Shown piece by piece: positions 8,657-16,553 of a stretch of DNA of 64,000 bases. The stretch covers positions 1-64,000 of the forward strand of contig JACIYN010000043.1 in assembly GCA_014359885.1 (NCBI GenBank), read 5' to 3'. The stretch comes from Desulfacinum sp. (GTDB taxonomy: Bacteria > Desulfobacterota > Syntrophobacteria > Syntrophobacterales > DSM-9756). The notes under the pieces were generated by a model that searched no databases, was not told where the DNA came from, and was given only the letters and a program-made list of their open reading frames with translations. The position numbers and the translations under genes were made by a program. Each line of letters begins with the position of its first letter. The stretch's first letter is position 1.

Positions 8657-9802
8657 ATGCCGTTCACCTTCGAGCAGGGTCCCATTCGACCGCCCAGCGA
8701 AGCCAAGAGTCTGCTCCTTCGATTCACCCGGAACTGTCCCTGGAACCGATGCCGGTTCTGCCCCGTTTACAAGGGCCGATCCTTCAGCCGGCGCCCCCTT
8801 TCGGAAATCAAGGCGGACATCGACGCGGTGCGGGACATTCTGGACGATTTGAAAGCCCTTTCCTGGGCCATGGGAGAAGGGGGCGTTCTGAGTGCGGCCG
8901 TCATCAACCGGGTGCTCACCGACCCCGCCAAGGGAGGCTGCTACCGGCACGTGGCCGTCTGGGCCTACCATGGGGAGGGCACCGTCTTTTTGCAGGACGC
9001 CAACAACCTGATTATGCGAACCGCCGATCTGGTGGAGGCCCTGCGCTACCTCAGGGAGCGCGTGCCGGGGATCACCCGGGTGACGTCCTACGGAAGAAGC
9101 AACACCATCGCCCGAAAGAGCTTGGAAGAGCTCAAGGAAATCCGGGAAGCGGGACTGGACCGGATTCACATCGGCCTGGAGAGCGGGTCCGATACGGTCC
9201 TTCGGTTGATGGAAAAGGGCGCCACGGCGGATCAGCATATCCAGGCGGGCCGGAAGGTGATCGAGGCGGGCATGACCCTTTCCGAATACATCATGCCGGG
9301 GCTTGGAGGCGCGCAGTGGAGCCGGGAACACGCCCTGGAGACGGCCCGTGTGCTCAACGCCGTCGATCCCCATTTCATCCGCTTGCGGAGCCTCCGGATC
9401 CCTCCGAACACCCCGCTTTTTGAAGACCTCCGGGGCGGCTCCTTCCAACCCCTTTCCGACGACGACACGGTGCGGGAAATCCGCCTTCTCATCGAAAACC
9501 TGGAAGGCATCCACAGCACGCTCACGTCCGACCACATCATGAACCTTCTGGAAACCGTGGAGGGCACGTTTCCTCAAGACAAGCCTCGCATGCTGGAAGC
9601 CATCGACCGGTATCTGGCCCTGCCCGACGAAGACCGGCTTCTGTACCGGCTCGGCCGGCGCGGCGGAGCCCTCCGATCCGTGGACGATCTCCTGGATCCG
9701 GCCATGCGCGCCCGCCTGGAACGGGCCCGGCGGGAGCTGGAGGCGGAAACGGGAAAGGACCTGGAAACCCTCATCAAGGAACTGGGGGACCAGTACATCT
9801 AG
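8657..9802 (+). CDS. Radical SAM protein, unknown substrate
   Basis: A 381-residue iron-sulfur enzyme. The cluster-binding cysteines are Cys27, Cys32 and Cys35 in NCPWNRCRFC, a C-X4-C-X2-C spacing instead of the usual C-X3-C-X2-C. Further radical-SAM features are RVTSYGRSNTI, GLDRIHIGLESGSD (SAM/sugar-binding strand) and GGAQWSREHALET. The C-terminal 120 residues hold no recognisable accessory cluster. ATG 8657 is chosen because AAGGAGG precedes it by 8 nt. The protein belongs to the broad Elp3/MiaB/NifB-like superfamily (COG1032 type); neighbouring genes give no clue to the substrate. Confidence 0.85.
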   Translation: MPFTFEQGPIRPPSEAKSLLLRFTRNCPWNRCRFCPVYKGRSFSRRPLSEIKADIDAVRDILDDLKALSWAMGEGGVLSAAVINRVLTDPAKGGCYRHVAVWAYHGEGTVFLQDANNLIMRTADLVEALRYLRERVPGITRVTSYGRSNTIARKSLEELKEIREAGLDRIHIGLESGSDTVLRLMEKGATADQHIQAGRKVIEAGMTLSEYIMPGLGGAQWSREHALETARVLNAVDPHFIRLRSLRIPPNTPLFEDLRGGSFQPLSDDDTVREIRLLIENLEGIHSTLTSDHIMNLLETVEGTFPQDKPRMLEAIDRYLALPDEDRLLYRLGRRGGALRSVDDLLDPAMRARLERARRELEAETGKDLETLIKELGDQYI

Positions 9803-9937
9803 CGAGAAAGAGAACCGCAAAGGAAGGCGAATCGACGCCAATGATGCTTTTTCATGGGGTCCGGCCCAAAGATGAGCAGGACCGTTGTCAGTCATCCGCG
9901 TTCGTTGACGGTTCGTCCATAAAAAAAATGACCCGCT

Positions 9938-9951
9938 TTGACCTAGGTCAA
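9938..9951. promoter_or_regulatory. HcpR-type (CRP/FNR family) operator
   Basis: TTGAC-CTAG-GTCAA is a perfect 14-bp palindrome 105 bp before the hcp start. It matches the TTGAC-N4-GTCAA consensus known for HcpR regulators of nitrosative-stress genes in sulfate-reducing bacteria. The regulator gene itself is not in this window. Confidence 0.7.
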
Positions 9952-10055
9952 GGAGTTCGAGACGCGCAGGACTTAAGGTAGCACCGTCGACAGCAACAGG
10001 GAGGCTTCCAGAAAGCCGCTTCTTTCAACGTCCCCCAACATTCAAGGAGGCGACC

Positions 10056-11687
10056 ATGTTTTGTTACCAGTGCGAACAGACGGCCAAAGGACAAGGATGC
10101 ACCAAGATCGGCGTGTGCGGAAAGCAGCCCGACGTGGCGGCGCTCCAGGACCTTCTGACCTATCTCCTGAAGGGCCTGAGCCAGGTGGCCACCGAAGGCC
10201 GCCGGGTGGGCGTCACCGACCGCCAGGTGGACGTCTTCACCTGCGAGGCCCTCTTCACCACACTCACCAACGTGAACTTCGATCCGGAAGACATCATCCG
10301 CTACATCCACAAGGCCGTGGAACTTCGGGAAGCCCTGAAGGCCAAGGTGAAGGCCGCCGGCGGTTCGGTGGACTTCGGCGACGGTCCGGCCGCCTTCCAG
10401 CCCGCGGCCACCCAGGCGGACATGGTGGCCCAAGGGGAACAGGTGGGCTTCGACAAGGATCCCGAGCCGGATGCAGACATCCGCTCGCTCAAACACACGG
10501 TGATCTTCGGCCTGCGCGGTGTGGCCGCTTACGCCGATCACGCCCAGATCCTGGGCCGGGAAGACGACGCGGTCTATGCCGCCGTCCATGAAATCCTGGC
10601 GGACACGGTCCGAACGGACCTTTCCCTGAACGACTGGGTGGCCCGCACCCTCAAGGTGGGTGAGGTGAACATCCGGGCCATGGAGCTTCTGGACGACGCC
10701 AACACGGGCACCTACGGACACCCCGTTCCCACCAAGGTCCCCCTGGGCCATCGCAAGGGCAAGGCCATTCTGGTGTCCGGCCACGACTTGAAGGATCTGG
10801 AAGAGCTTCTGAAGCAGACGGAAGGTAAGGGCATCGACGTCTACACCCACGGCGAGATGCTCCCCTGCCACGGTTATCCGGAACTCAAGAAGTACGAACA
10901 CCTCTACGGCCACTACGGCACCGCATGGCAGAACCAGGCCCGGGAGTTCTCCCAGTTTCCCGGCGCCATCCTCATGACCACCAACTGCATCCAGAAACCG
11001 CAGGACGCCTACAAGGACAACATCTTCACCAGCGGCGTGGTGGGCTGGCCCGGCGTTCCCCACATCGCCAACCGGGATTTCACGCCCGTGATCCAGCGGG
11101 CCCTGGAGCTGCCGGGCTTCACCGATGAGGTGGACAAGGGCTCGGTCATGGTGGGTTTTGCCCGAAACACCGTGCTGGGCGTGGCGGACAAGGTGATCGA
11201 GGCGGTGAAAGGCGGGGCCATCCGCCACTTCTTCCTGGTTGCGGGCTGCGACGGCGCCAAGCCGGGCCGCAACTACTACACCGAGTTCGTGGAAAAGGTG
11301 CCCCAGGACTGCGTGGTGCTCACCCTGGCCTGCGGCAAGTTCCGCTTCTTCGACAAGGATCTGGGGACCATCGGAGGTCTCCCGCGCCTCATGGACGTGG
11401 GCCAGTGCAACGACGCCTACTCGGCTGTCCAGATCGCCCTGGCGCTTTCCAAGGCCTTCAACGTGGACGTGAACCAGCTGCCCCTGTCCCTGGTGCTTTC
11501 CTGGTACGAACAGAAGGCCTGCGCCATTCTCCTGAGCCTGCTCCATCTGGGCATCAAAGACATCCGCCTGGGGCCGTCGCTCCCGGCCTTCATCACGCCC
11601 AACGTGCTCAAGGTGCTGGTGGAAAACTTCGACATCAAGCCCATCAGCACGCCCGATGAGGACCTGAAGGCCATTTTGGCGGCCTAG
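10056..11687 (+). CDS. hcp: Hybrid cluster protein / hydroxylamine reductase
   Basis: Cytoplasmic Fe-S/oxo hybrid-cluster enzyme of 543 residues, a typical length; it reduces NO to N2O or hydroxylamine to ammonia and protects against nitrosative stress. The N-terminal cluster motif is MFCYQCEQTAKGQGC followed by GVCG, the short-spaced cysteine pattern of anaerobes. Hybrid-cluster ligands are visible as HGEMLPCHGYPEL, TTNCIQKP, GCDGAKPGR and the SWYEQKA segment. An AAGGAGG site precedes the ATG. The upstream palindrome suggests HcpR control. The usual reductase partner (Hcr) is absent nearby, so electrons probably come from another ferredoxin-like donor. The stop codon TAG forms the first bases of a dispersed repeat. 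Confidence 0.96.
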   Translation: MFCYQCEQTAKGQGCTKIGVCGKQPDVAALQDLLTYLLKGLSQVATEGRRVGVTDRQVDVFTCEALFTTLTNVNFDPEDIIRYIHKAVELREALKAKVKAAGGSVDFGDGPAAFQPAATQADMVAQGEQVGFDKDPEPDADIRSLKHTVIFGLRGVAAYADHAQILGREDDAVYAAVHEILADTVRTDLSLNDWVARTLKVGEVNIRAMELLDDANTGTYGHPVPTKVPLGHRKGKAILVSGHDLKDLEELLKQTEGKGIDVYTHGEMLPCHGYPELKKYEHLYGHYGTAWQNQAREFSQFPGAILMTTNCIQKPQDAYKDNIFTSGVVGWPGVPHIANRDFTPVIQRALELPGFTDEVDKGSVMVGFARNTVLGVADKVIEAVKGGAIRHFFLVAGCDGAKPGRNYYTEFVEKVPQDCVVLTLACGKFRFFDKDLGTIGGLPRLMDVGQCNDAYSAVQIALALSKAFNVDVNQLPLSLVLSWYEQKACAILLSLLHLGIKDIRLGPSLPAFITPNVLKVLVENFDIKPISTPDEDLKAILAA

Positions 11688-11830
11688 GAGGCTGTCTGAC
11701 AATGCCTTATTTGCCTCTTCCAACGTCCATCCGTCATCCCCGCGAAAGCAGGGATCCAGGATTTCCGGTAACTTATGAACTCCCGCTTGCGCGGGAGTGA
11801 CGGTTGAGGGAGTTCTCGGACAGCCTCCTA
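11685..11830. repeat. 146-bp element with terminal inverted repeats, fused to the hcp stop codon
   Basis: It begins at the hcp stop as TAGGAGGCTGTCTGA and ends as TCGGACAGCCTCCTA, nearly perfect inverted ends. Inside lies a CATCCCCGCGAAAGCAGGGAT / CTCCCGCTTGCGCGGGAG hairpin pair of a type common in bacterial intergenic repeats. Another copy of the end sequence (GGCTGTCCGAG) follows directly at 11834. Confidence 0.8.
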
Positions 11831-11887
11831 GGAAGGCTGTCCGAGAACAGGTTCCCGCCCGGAACCGGAAAAGGGTCTGACCTCTTT

Positions 11888-11915
11888 CGTAGCCGCGGGG
11901 CTTCAGCCCCGCGGG
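11888..11915. repeat. Dispersed hairpin, GCGGGGC-TTCA-GCCCCGC family
   Basis: CGTAGCCGCGGGGCTTCAGC followed by CCCGCGGG. Near-identical copies lie at 20437-20464 and 47587-47613. Confidence 0.85.
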
Positions 11916-11933
11916 ACCAGGCGTTCCGAAGTC

Positions 11934-12066
11934 CATAAACCCTCATCACGGGCGGCCCGTGACAACGAAGGATGAATCGTACCTTTGAAAATTGGGTCCC
12001 TGTAGGGGCGAATGATTATTCGCCCCTACAGGCCGAGCGGCCGAACGGAATCAGGTCGCGTTTCAA
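11934..12066 (+). repeat. 133-bp composite dispersed repeat (copy 2)
   Basis: Same order of parts as 8340-8471 in opposite orientation: ATAAACCC, CACGGG/CCCGTG hairpin, ACAACGAAGGATGAA, palindrome at 11999-12032, then CGAACGGAATCAGGTCGCGT and TTCAA. It lies between the hairpins at 11888 and 12106, as if inserted within another repeat. The whole 576-bp gap 11688-12263 is repeat DNA with no gene. Confidence 0.85.
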
Positions 12067-12105
12067 TAGATCCAAGCGGCTTATCCTTCGCCCGGAACTC
12101 TTTTT

Positions 12106-12130
12106 CGCAGCCCTGAAGGGCTGCGCTACG
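12106..12130. repeat. Dispersed hairpin, GCAGCCCT-GA-AGGGCTGC family
   Basis: CGCAGCCCTGAAGGGCTGCG followed by CTACG, about 130 bp before the MetE-like gene. Confidence 0.8.
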
Positions 12131-12263
12131 ATGGAAGAAGCGATTTCGCCCGTTCCCGGAGAGCCTCCGAATCGTGATACACCGCCCGCCGGTCTTTCGA
12201 AGCGGCCGTATCGGAGGTCGCGTTTCGAGGGCGTTCAGAAACAAACGCCGGAAGGAGTCCCCC

Positions 12264-13289
12264 ATGCCCATTCCCGGAAACCTGCTGACCACGGCCATGG
12301 CCGTCATGCCCCACCGGGACGTGGACCGCGCCCTGGATACAGCCCTGTCCCTGGACATCCCCTTCTGGCCCCAGCTTCCTCTGCTCAACTACTACGAAGA
12401 CATGTACGTGCAGGCGTCCGAACACTTCCCCGGCATCCTGCTGGACCTGGAAAACCGAACCCTTCGCTTTTCCTCGGAAAAGTTCATCCAGGAACTGCCC
12501 GACGTCCTGGCCCGCTTCGACGATCCCACCCTCTTCGACATCAGCCCCGCCTATTCCGCCGTCTACCACCGCTTTCTGCAGTTGGACCTGAGCGGGCGGC
12601 CCGCCATCCGGGGCCAGCTGGAAGGGCCCGTGAGTTTCGGCTTCAACGTGCTGGACGAAGAGGAGCGGCCCATTCTATTCAACGACACGGTCCGCCCCTT
12701 CATGCTGGAGTTCATGGCCAAGCGGGTGAACGTCCAGCTGGAGCGACTCAAAAAGATCCATCCCAACGCCTTCATGTTCGTGGATGAGCCGGGCCTGCAG
12801 TTCATCTTCAGCGCCATGAGCGGCTACGACCAGATCACGGCCAAGAACGATATGGAGTTCTTCTTCTCGCTCATCGACCGTCCGCGGGGCATTCACCTGT
12901 GCGGCAATCCGGACTGGGACTTCCTGCTGAACCTGGACCTGGACGTGCTGTCCCTGGACATGTACTCCAACGGCGAGGTCTTCGTCTCCTACACGGGCGC
13001 CATCCGCCGCTTCCTGGACCGGGGCGGGATCCTCATCTGGGGCATGGTCCCCACCAACTTCGAGCCCTTCGAAAGCGAGACGGTGGATTCTTTGGAGGAA
13101 CGCCTCCTGGGGCTGTGGCGCCGGCTGGATGAGAAGGGGATCGATACGGACTACCTGGTGTCCCGGAGTCTGCTGTCTCCCGCCACGTGCTGTCTGGTCA
13201 ACCCGGACGGGACGGCCACCGTGGAGAAGGCCTTTGCGGCCATTGGGGAGCTGAGCGCGCGCCTCCGGCGGCGGTTCGGACTGTCTTGA
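12264..13289 (+). CDS. MetE-like (cobalamin-independent methionine synthase C-terminal type) methyltransferase
   Basis: A 341-residue TIM-barrel protein of the UROD/MetE-like superfamily. Zinc-ligand candidates of the MetE type are visible: His and Cys in IHLCGNPDWD and a Cys near the end in SPATCCLVNPDG; FMFVDEPGLQF matches the D-E-P barrel strand. It is about the length of a MetE C-terminal half with no folate-binding N-terminal domain, so the methyl donor is probably not polyglutamyl methyltetrahydrofolate held as in MetE; a corrinoid protein or small methyl thiol is possible. ATG 12264 is preferred because GGAAGGAG precedes it, rather than the longer open frame. Exact substrate unknown. 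Confidence 0.75.
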   Translation: MPIPGNLLTTAMAVMPHRDVDRALDTALSLDIPFWPQLPLLNYYEDMYVQASEHFPGILLDLENRTLRFSSEKFIQELPDVLARFDDPTLFDISPAYSAVYHRFLQLDLSGRPAIRGQLEGPVSFGFNVLDEEERPILFNDTVRPFMLEFMAKRVNVQLERLKKIHPNAFMFVDEPGLQFIFSAMSGYDQITAKNDMEFFFSLIDRPRGIHLCGNPDWDFLLNLDLDVLSLDMYSNGEVFVSYTGAIRRFLDRGGILIWGMVPTNFEPFESETVDSLEERLLGLWRRLDEKGIDTDYLVSRSLLSPATCCLVNPDGTATVEKAFAAIGELSARLRRRFGLS

Positions 13290-13329
13290 CAAGCGGGCGA
13301 CGAACCGGAACACCGATGGGAAGCAGGCC

Positions 13330-13445
13330 CCTGTAGGGGCGAATGATTATTCGCCCCCACAGGCGGGGCGCACGAACGGAACCAGGTCGCGTTTGATATA
13401 AAAGCTGAGCAATTAGGGGGCGGTGGATAAAGCCCGCCCTTCCGG
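13330..13445 (+). repeat. Composite dispersed repeat, partial copy
   Basis: The GGGGCGAA palindrome (13330-13363, one mismatch) is followed by CGAACGGAACCAGGTCGCGT and then a decayed AATTAGG...AAAGCCCGCCC piece that resembles the start of the 165-bp repeat family. No gene lies in this 200-bp gap. Confidence 0.75.
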
Positions 13446-13490
13446 GTCGCATCACGGGAAAGAATCGTCGATGGGTTTTCTGTCACCTGA

Positions 13491-14351
13491 TCACTTGGAA
13501 ACCCAAAGGGCTCCTTGTTCCAGTTTCTTGAGAATGGAGGTGCAGACGGATCCGGTAAAGATGGCCTGGAGAAGGCCCTTGGATTCGTTCTGGTGACCGG
13601 CGGCGATCACCGGATAACCGCCCCGGGCCGCCTCTTCCAGGATGAGGTCGGCCACCTTTCCCCCGACCGTCAGTTTCCGGTCGATGCGCTGCGACACCAC
13701 CCCGTTTTCTTCAAGAACCCGCTGCGACTCGTCCAGGATCCGGGACGCGTCGAGACCCCCCTCATCGTTCATCACGTGAAACAAACAGACGCGGTGAGAT
13801 TCCCTTTGGAGCATGAACCCCACGTGGTCCGCCATGCGAAGACTCGCCGGAGACCCGTCCACGCAGAGCAGCACGTTGCGGGGGCCTTCCGCAGGCTTGC
13901 GGCAGATCCACACGGGACAGGCCAGGGGCTGTTCCAGGACGTCCGAGGTGACGCTTCCGGAGAAGAGCCCGGACAAGGCGGCGTATCCCCGGCGTCCCAG
14001 CACCAGGGCATCGTAGCTGCCCCGCGCGGCCTCCCGCACCACCTCCTTGGCCACGTTCATGGTCTTGGGTAGGAGCGACGCCTGAACGCGGTCCGCCGCC
14101 ATCCCCTTTCGAACCAAAATCTCCTTGGCTTCCGCCAGGGCGCGTTCCCCCCGCCATCGAACCTCTTGGGAAATGTGCGGGCCGCGGATCAAGTATTCTC
14201 GCTTGTTCCACGGATCCGCCGTGTGGGTCTGGGCAACATACAGGAGTGTCACCCGGAGGGATTCCAGGTTTTCCAGAAAATCGGCCACGAACCGCACCCC
14301 GTAGAGGCAGGCGGTTTCTTCGCTCACGGTGACCAGAAGATGTCGTTCCAC
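13491..14351 (-). CDS. Universal stress protein with two UspA domains
   Basis: Cytoplasmic two-domain Usp of about 286 residues. Each half ends in the ATP-binding pattern: GRRGYAALSGLFSGSV in the first domain and GHQNESKGLLQAIFTGSV in the second, where Gly-Arg-Arg-Gly is replaced by Gly-His-Gln-Asn, so the second site is less canonical. I prefer a GTG at 14351 with GGAGG six bases upstream; an ATG at 14378 would add nine residues. Tandem Usp proteins sense or buffer nucleotide and stress state. It stands alone, between repeat-rich spacers. Confidence 0.88.
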   Translation of the reverse strand: MERHLLVTVSEETACLYGVRFVADFLENLESLRVTLLYVAQTHTADPWNKREYLIRGPHISQEVRWRGERALAEAKEILVRKGMAADRVQASLLPKTMNVAKEVVREAARGSYDALVLGRRGYAALSGLFSGSVTSDVLEQPLACPVWICRKPAEGPRNVLLCVDGSPASLRMADHVGFMLQRESHRVCLFHVMNDEGGLDASRILDESQRVLEENGVVSQRIDRKLTVGGKVADLILEEAARGGYPVIAAGHQNESKGLLQAIFTGSVCTSILKKLEQGALWVSK

Positions 14352-14449
14352 GGCGCCCCTCCGAAAAAGAACCGCCAATGAACGCGAATGAACACAAACG
14401 GCCTTTCCCGTCCTGAGCCCCTATGTAAGGGCCAATAGATCGCAACACC

Positions 14450-14487
14450 GCCCTGTAGGGGCGAAAAATCTTTCGCCCCTACAGGGC
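14450..14487. repeat. GGGGCGAA-family palindrome
   Basis: GCCCTGTAGGGGCGAAA and its reverse complement flank a four-base centre. It is followed by CGAAACCAGGTCGCATTTCA, as in the composite repeats. Confidence 0.85.
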
Positions 14488-14524
14488 GGCGCTGGCACCA
14501 ACGAAACCAGGTCGCATTTCACCT

Positions 14525-14685
14525 GAATTGGTCGATTCTCTCACATGGACAGGTCCTCAAGGGCGGGCGTAAAGCCCGCCCCTACAAGAACGCACGGACC
14601 CATTGGTAGGGGCGGGGTTTTTCCCCGCCCGCTAATCACGCGGTGTAAGAGACACCCGAAGAAAAAATCGCTCAGTTTAGGTTTC
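14525..14685 (+). repeat. About 160-bp dispersed repeat with two GC hairpins (copy 1)
   Basis: AATTGGTCGATTCT, then the hairpin GGGCGGGCGTAAAGCCCGCC, CCTACAAG, a second hairpin GGCGGGGTTTTTCCCCGCC, and GAAAAAATCGCT...TAGGT. A second full copy lies at 50784-50949 and a shorter one at 33205-33310. It occupies the space just beyond the stop of the ABC ATPase gene. Confidence 0.85.
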
Positions 14686-14727
14686 ACAATAAACCATGAG
14701 CTCCCGCCCCGGAGGTTTCCGGCGCGA

Positions 14728-15459
14728 CTACAGGATCTGGCTCAGGAAGAGCTTCGTCCGCTTGTGCGTGGGATTGCGGAAGAAATGCTCCGGCGTTCCC
14801 ACCTCCACGATGGTGCCCTCGTCCATGAAGATGACCCGGTCCGCCACCTCCCGGGCGAAGCCCATCTCGTGGGTGACCACCACCATGGTCATGCCTTCCT
14901 TGGCGAGCGTCTTCATGACGTCCAGCACCTCGCCGATCATCTCCGGGTCCAGGGCCGAGGTGGGTTCATCGAAGAGCATCACCTTGGGATCCATGGCCAG
15001 AGCCCGGGCGATGGCCACCCGCTGCTGCTGACCTCCGGAGAGCTGGTCGGGGTACACTCCCGCCTTGTCGGGGATCCCCACCTTCTCCAGGAGCGTCATG
15101 GCCTTTTTCTCGGCCTCCTTCCTGTCGCGCTTGCGGACCACCTGCTGGGCCAGGGTCACGTTCTCCAGCACCGTCTTGTGGGGAAAGAGGTTGAAGGACT
15201 GGAAAACCATGCCCACCTCGGCTCGCACCTTGTTGATGTTGGTCTTGCGGTCCAGGATGTCGATCCCGTCGATGTAGATGTGGCCCGAATCGGCATGCTC
15301 CAGACGGTTGAGGCACCGAAGCAGCGTGCTCTTTCCCGACCCCGAAGGGCCGATGATCACCACCACCTCTCCCTTGTCCACCTGGCACGAGACGTTTTGC
15401 AGGGCGCGGACCTCGTGGGGGGCGTAAAAGGTTTTGGAGACGTTTTCCACCTTGATCAC
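14728..15459 (-). CDS. Polar amino acid ABC transporter, ATP-binding subunit (GlnQ type)
   Basis: Cytoplasmic ATPase of 243 residues driving uptake through the adjacent permease. Walker A is GPSGSGKST, the signature is [16 protein letters not shown] and Walker B is [14 protein letters not shown] with the HEM switch histidine (VVTHEMGFA). Length and sequence are those of GlnQ/HisP/ArtP proteins. The start is a GTG at 15459 whose bases overlap the permease stop (GTGA), giving translational coupling; the longer open frame upstream lies inside the permease gene. It is the last gene of the leftward binding protein-permease-ATPase operon. Confidence 0.93.
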   Translation of the reverse strand: MIKVENVSKTFYAPHEVRALQNVSCQVDKGEVVVIIGPSGSGKSTLLRCLNRLEHADSGHIYIDGIDILDRKTNINKVRAEVGMVFQSFNLFPHKTVLENVTLAQQVVRKRDRKEAEKKAMTLLEKVGIPDKAGVYPDQLSGGQQQRVAIARALAMDPKVMLFDEPTSALDPEMIGEVLDVMKTLAKEGMTMVVVTHEMGFAREVADRVIFMDEGTIVEVGTPEHFFRNPTHKRTKLFLSQIL

Positions 15460-16457
15460 GAGACCACCGTCCTCCTCTCTAGGTACTGAACAAACATGGA
15501 GAGCCCAAAGGTGAGCACCAGGTAGAGCAGGGCGCACACAAACCACAGTTCAAAGGGCTGGAGGCTCGTGGTGACCACTTCCCGGGTCGCCTTGGTGAGC
15601 TCTCGAATGGCAATGATGCCGAGAAGCGACGAATCCTTGATGAGGCTGATGAACTGGCCCGCCAGGGGCGGCAGGATCCGGCGAAACGCCTGGGGCAGGA
15701 TCACGTGGCGCATGGCCTGGGGATAGGTCATGCCCAGGGATCGGGCGGCTTCCATCTGCCCCCGATGGATGGACTGGATCCCGGCTCGGACGATTTCCGC
15801 CACGTAGGCCCCGGCAAAGACGGCCAGAGAGGCCACTCCGTACCAGAGAGGAGGCAGCTGGGCCATGCCGTTCTTGGCCAGGAGCGTATTGATCACGGTC
15901 CCCAGCACGAAGTACCAGATGAAGATCTGCACCAGCAGCGGGGATCCGCGGATGAGCTCGATGTAGGTGATGGCGGACCACTTGAGGGCCGGATTGGCGG
16001 AAATACGGGCCAGCCCCGCCAGGAGGCCGATCAGGATGCCGAAGAAGATGGAGATGAGACTCACCTTGAGAGTCAACCACAGGCCCTGCAGCAGGATTCC
16101 CACCTTCCACTTCTGGTGCACCCCCAGGATGTCTCCGGGATAGATGTAGTCCCCCTCTCCGACCCGGATGTCTTTACCGGGAACCACATACTTTTCCGCC
16201 TCGCCCTGCCCTTCCACCAGCACGACCGTGGTGCCGTTGGCAGCGGCGATCTCCTTCACTTCCCCTTCAATCTCGGAGCGGATCTCCACCTTGTCCTTGT
16301 AGTAGAAGTATTGGGGAACCCGGTACCAGCGCCACACGTAGTCCACCTTGCGGGTGGCGTAGTAGAGCAGGGCCATGAGGGAGAAGATGCCCACAAAAAA
16401 GACGGCGGCCCAGAAAAAGTAGGCCCCGCGGCTCAGTTGCTTGGTTGCTCGTGCCAT
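15456..16457 (-). CDS. Polar amino acid ABC transporter permease with unusual N-terminal insert
   Basis: Inner-membrane permease of 333 residues, about 110 longer than usual GlnP/HisM proteins. Residues from about 117 form the standard domain: [30 protein letters not shown] and the EAA loop [22 protein letters not shown]. Before it, a first membrane helix (about 13-33) is followed by a charged, beta-rich stretch of roughly 75 residues ([14 protein letters not shown] to YIYPGDILG) that resembles a biotinyl-like or hammerhead sandwich. That insert is not part of the family. It overlaps the ATPase start by 4 bp. Confidence 0.9.
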   Translation of the reverse strand: MARATKQLSRGAYFFWAAVFFVGIFSLMALLYYATRKVDYVWRWYRVPQYFYYKDKVEIRSEIEGEVKEIAAANGTTVVLVEGQGEAEKYVVPGKDIRVGEGDYIYPGDILGVHQKWKVGILLQGLWLTLKVSLISIFFGILIGLLAGLARISANPALKWSAITYIELIRGSPLLVQIFIWYFVLGTVINTLLAKNGMAQLPPLWYGVASLAVFAGAYVAEIVRAGIQSIHRGQMEAARSLGMTYPQAMRHVILPQAFRRILPPLAGQFISLIKDSSLLGIIAIRELTKATREVVTTSLQPFELWFVCALLYLVLTFGLSMFVQYLERRTVVS

Positions 16458-16500
16458 GAGATTCTCGACGTTATTCTAGGTGGAACGCTGCACGCGACAA

Positions 16501-16532
16501 CGGGGAGGCTCCGACACGCCGGGGCCTCCCCG
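16501..16532. other. Intercistronic hairpin between binding protein and permease genes
   Basis: CGGGGAGGC and GCCTCCCCG form a 9-bp stem with a partly paired loop. No T run follows on the minus strand, so it more likely protects or sets the level of the upstream binding-protein message than terminates it. Confidence 0.5.
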
Positions 16533-16553
16533 TCCATGTCTAAACGCGGCCTC

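Noticed and set aside
11697-11830. Peptide-like VTPAQAGV...DPCFRGDDG in the antisense frame
   Set aside because: This string is the common false translation of intergenic CCCGCGAAAGC-type repeats; the DNA is a repeat, not a gene.
5801-14690. Possible CRISPR array from recurring palindromes
   Set aside because: The repeats are far apart and irregularly spaced with no unique spacers between them, and no cas gene is present.
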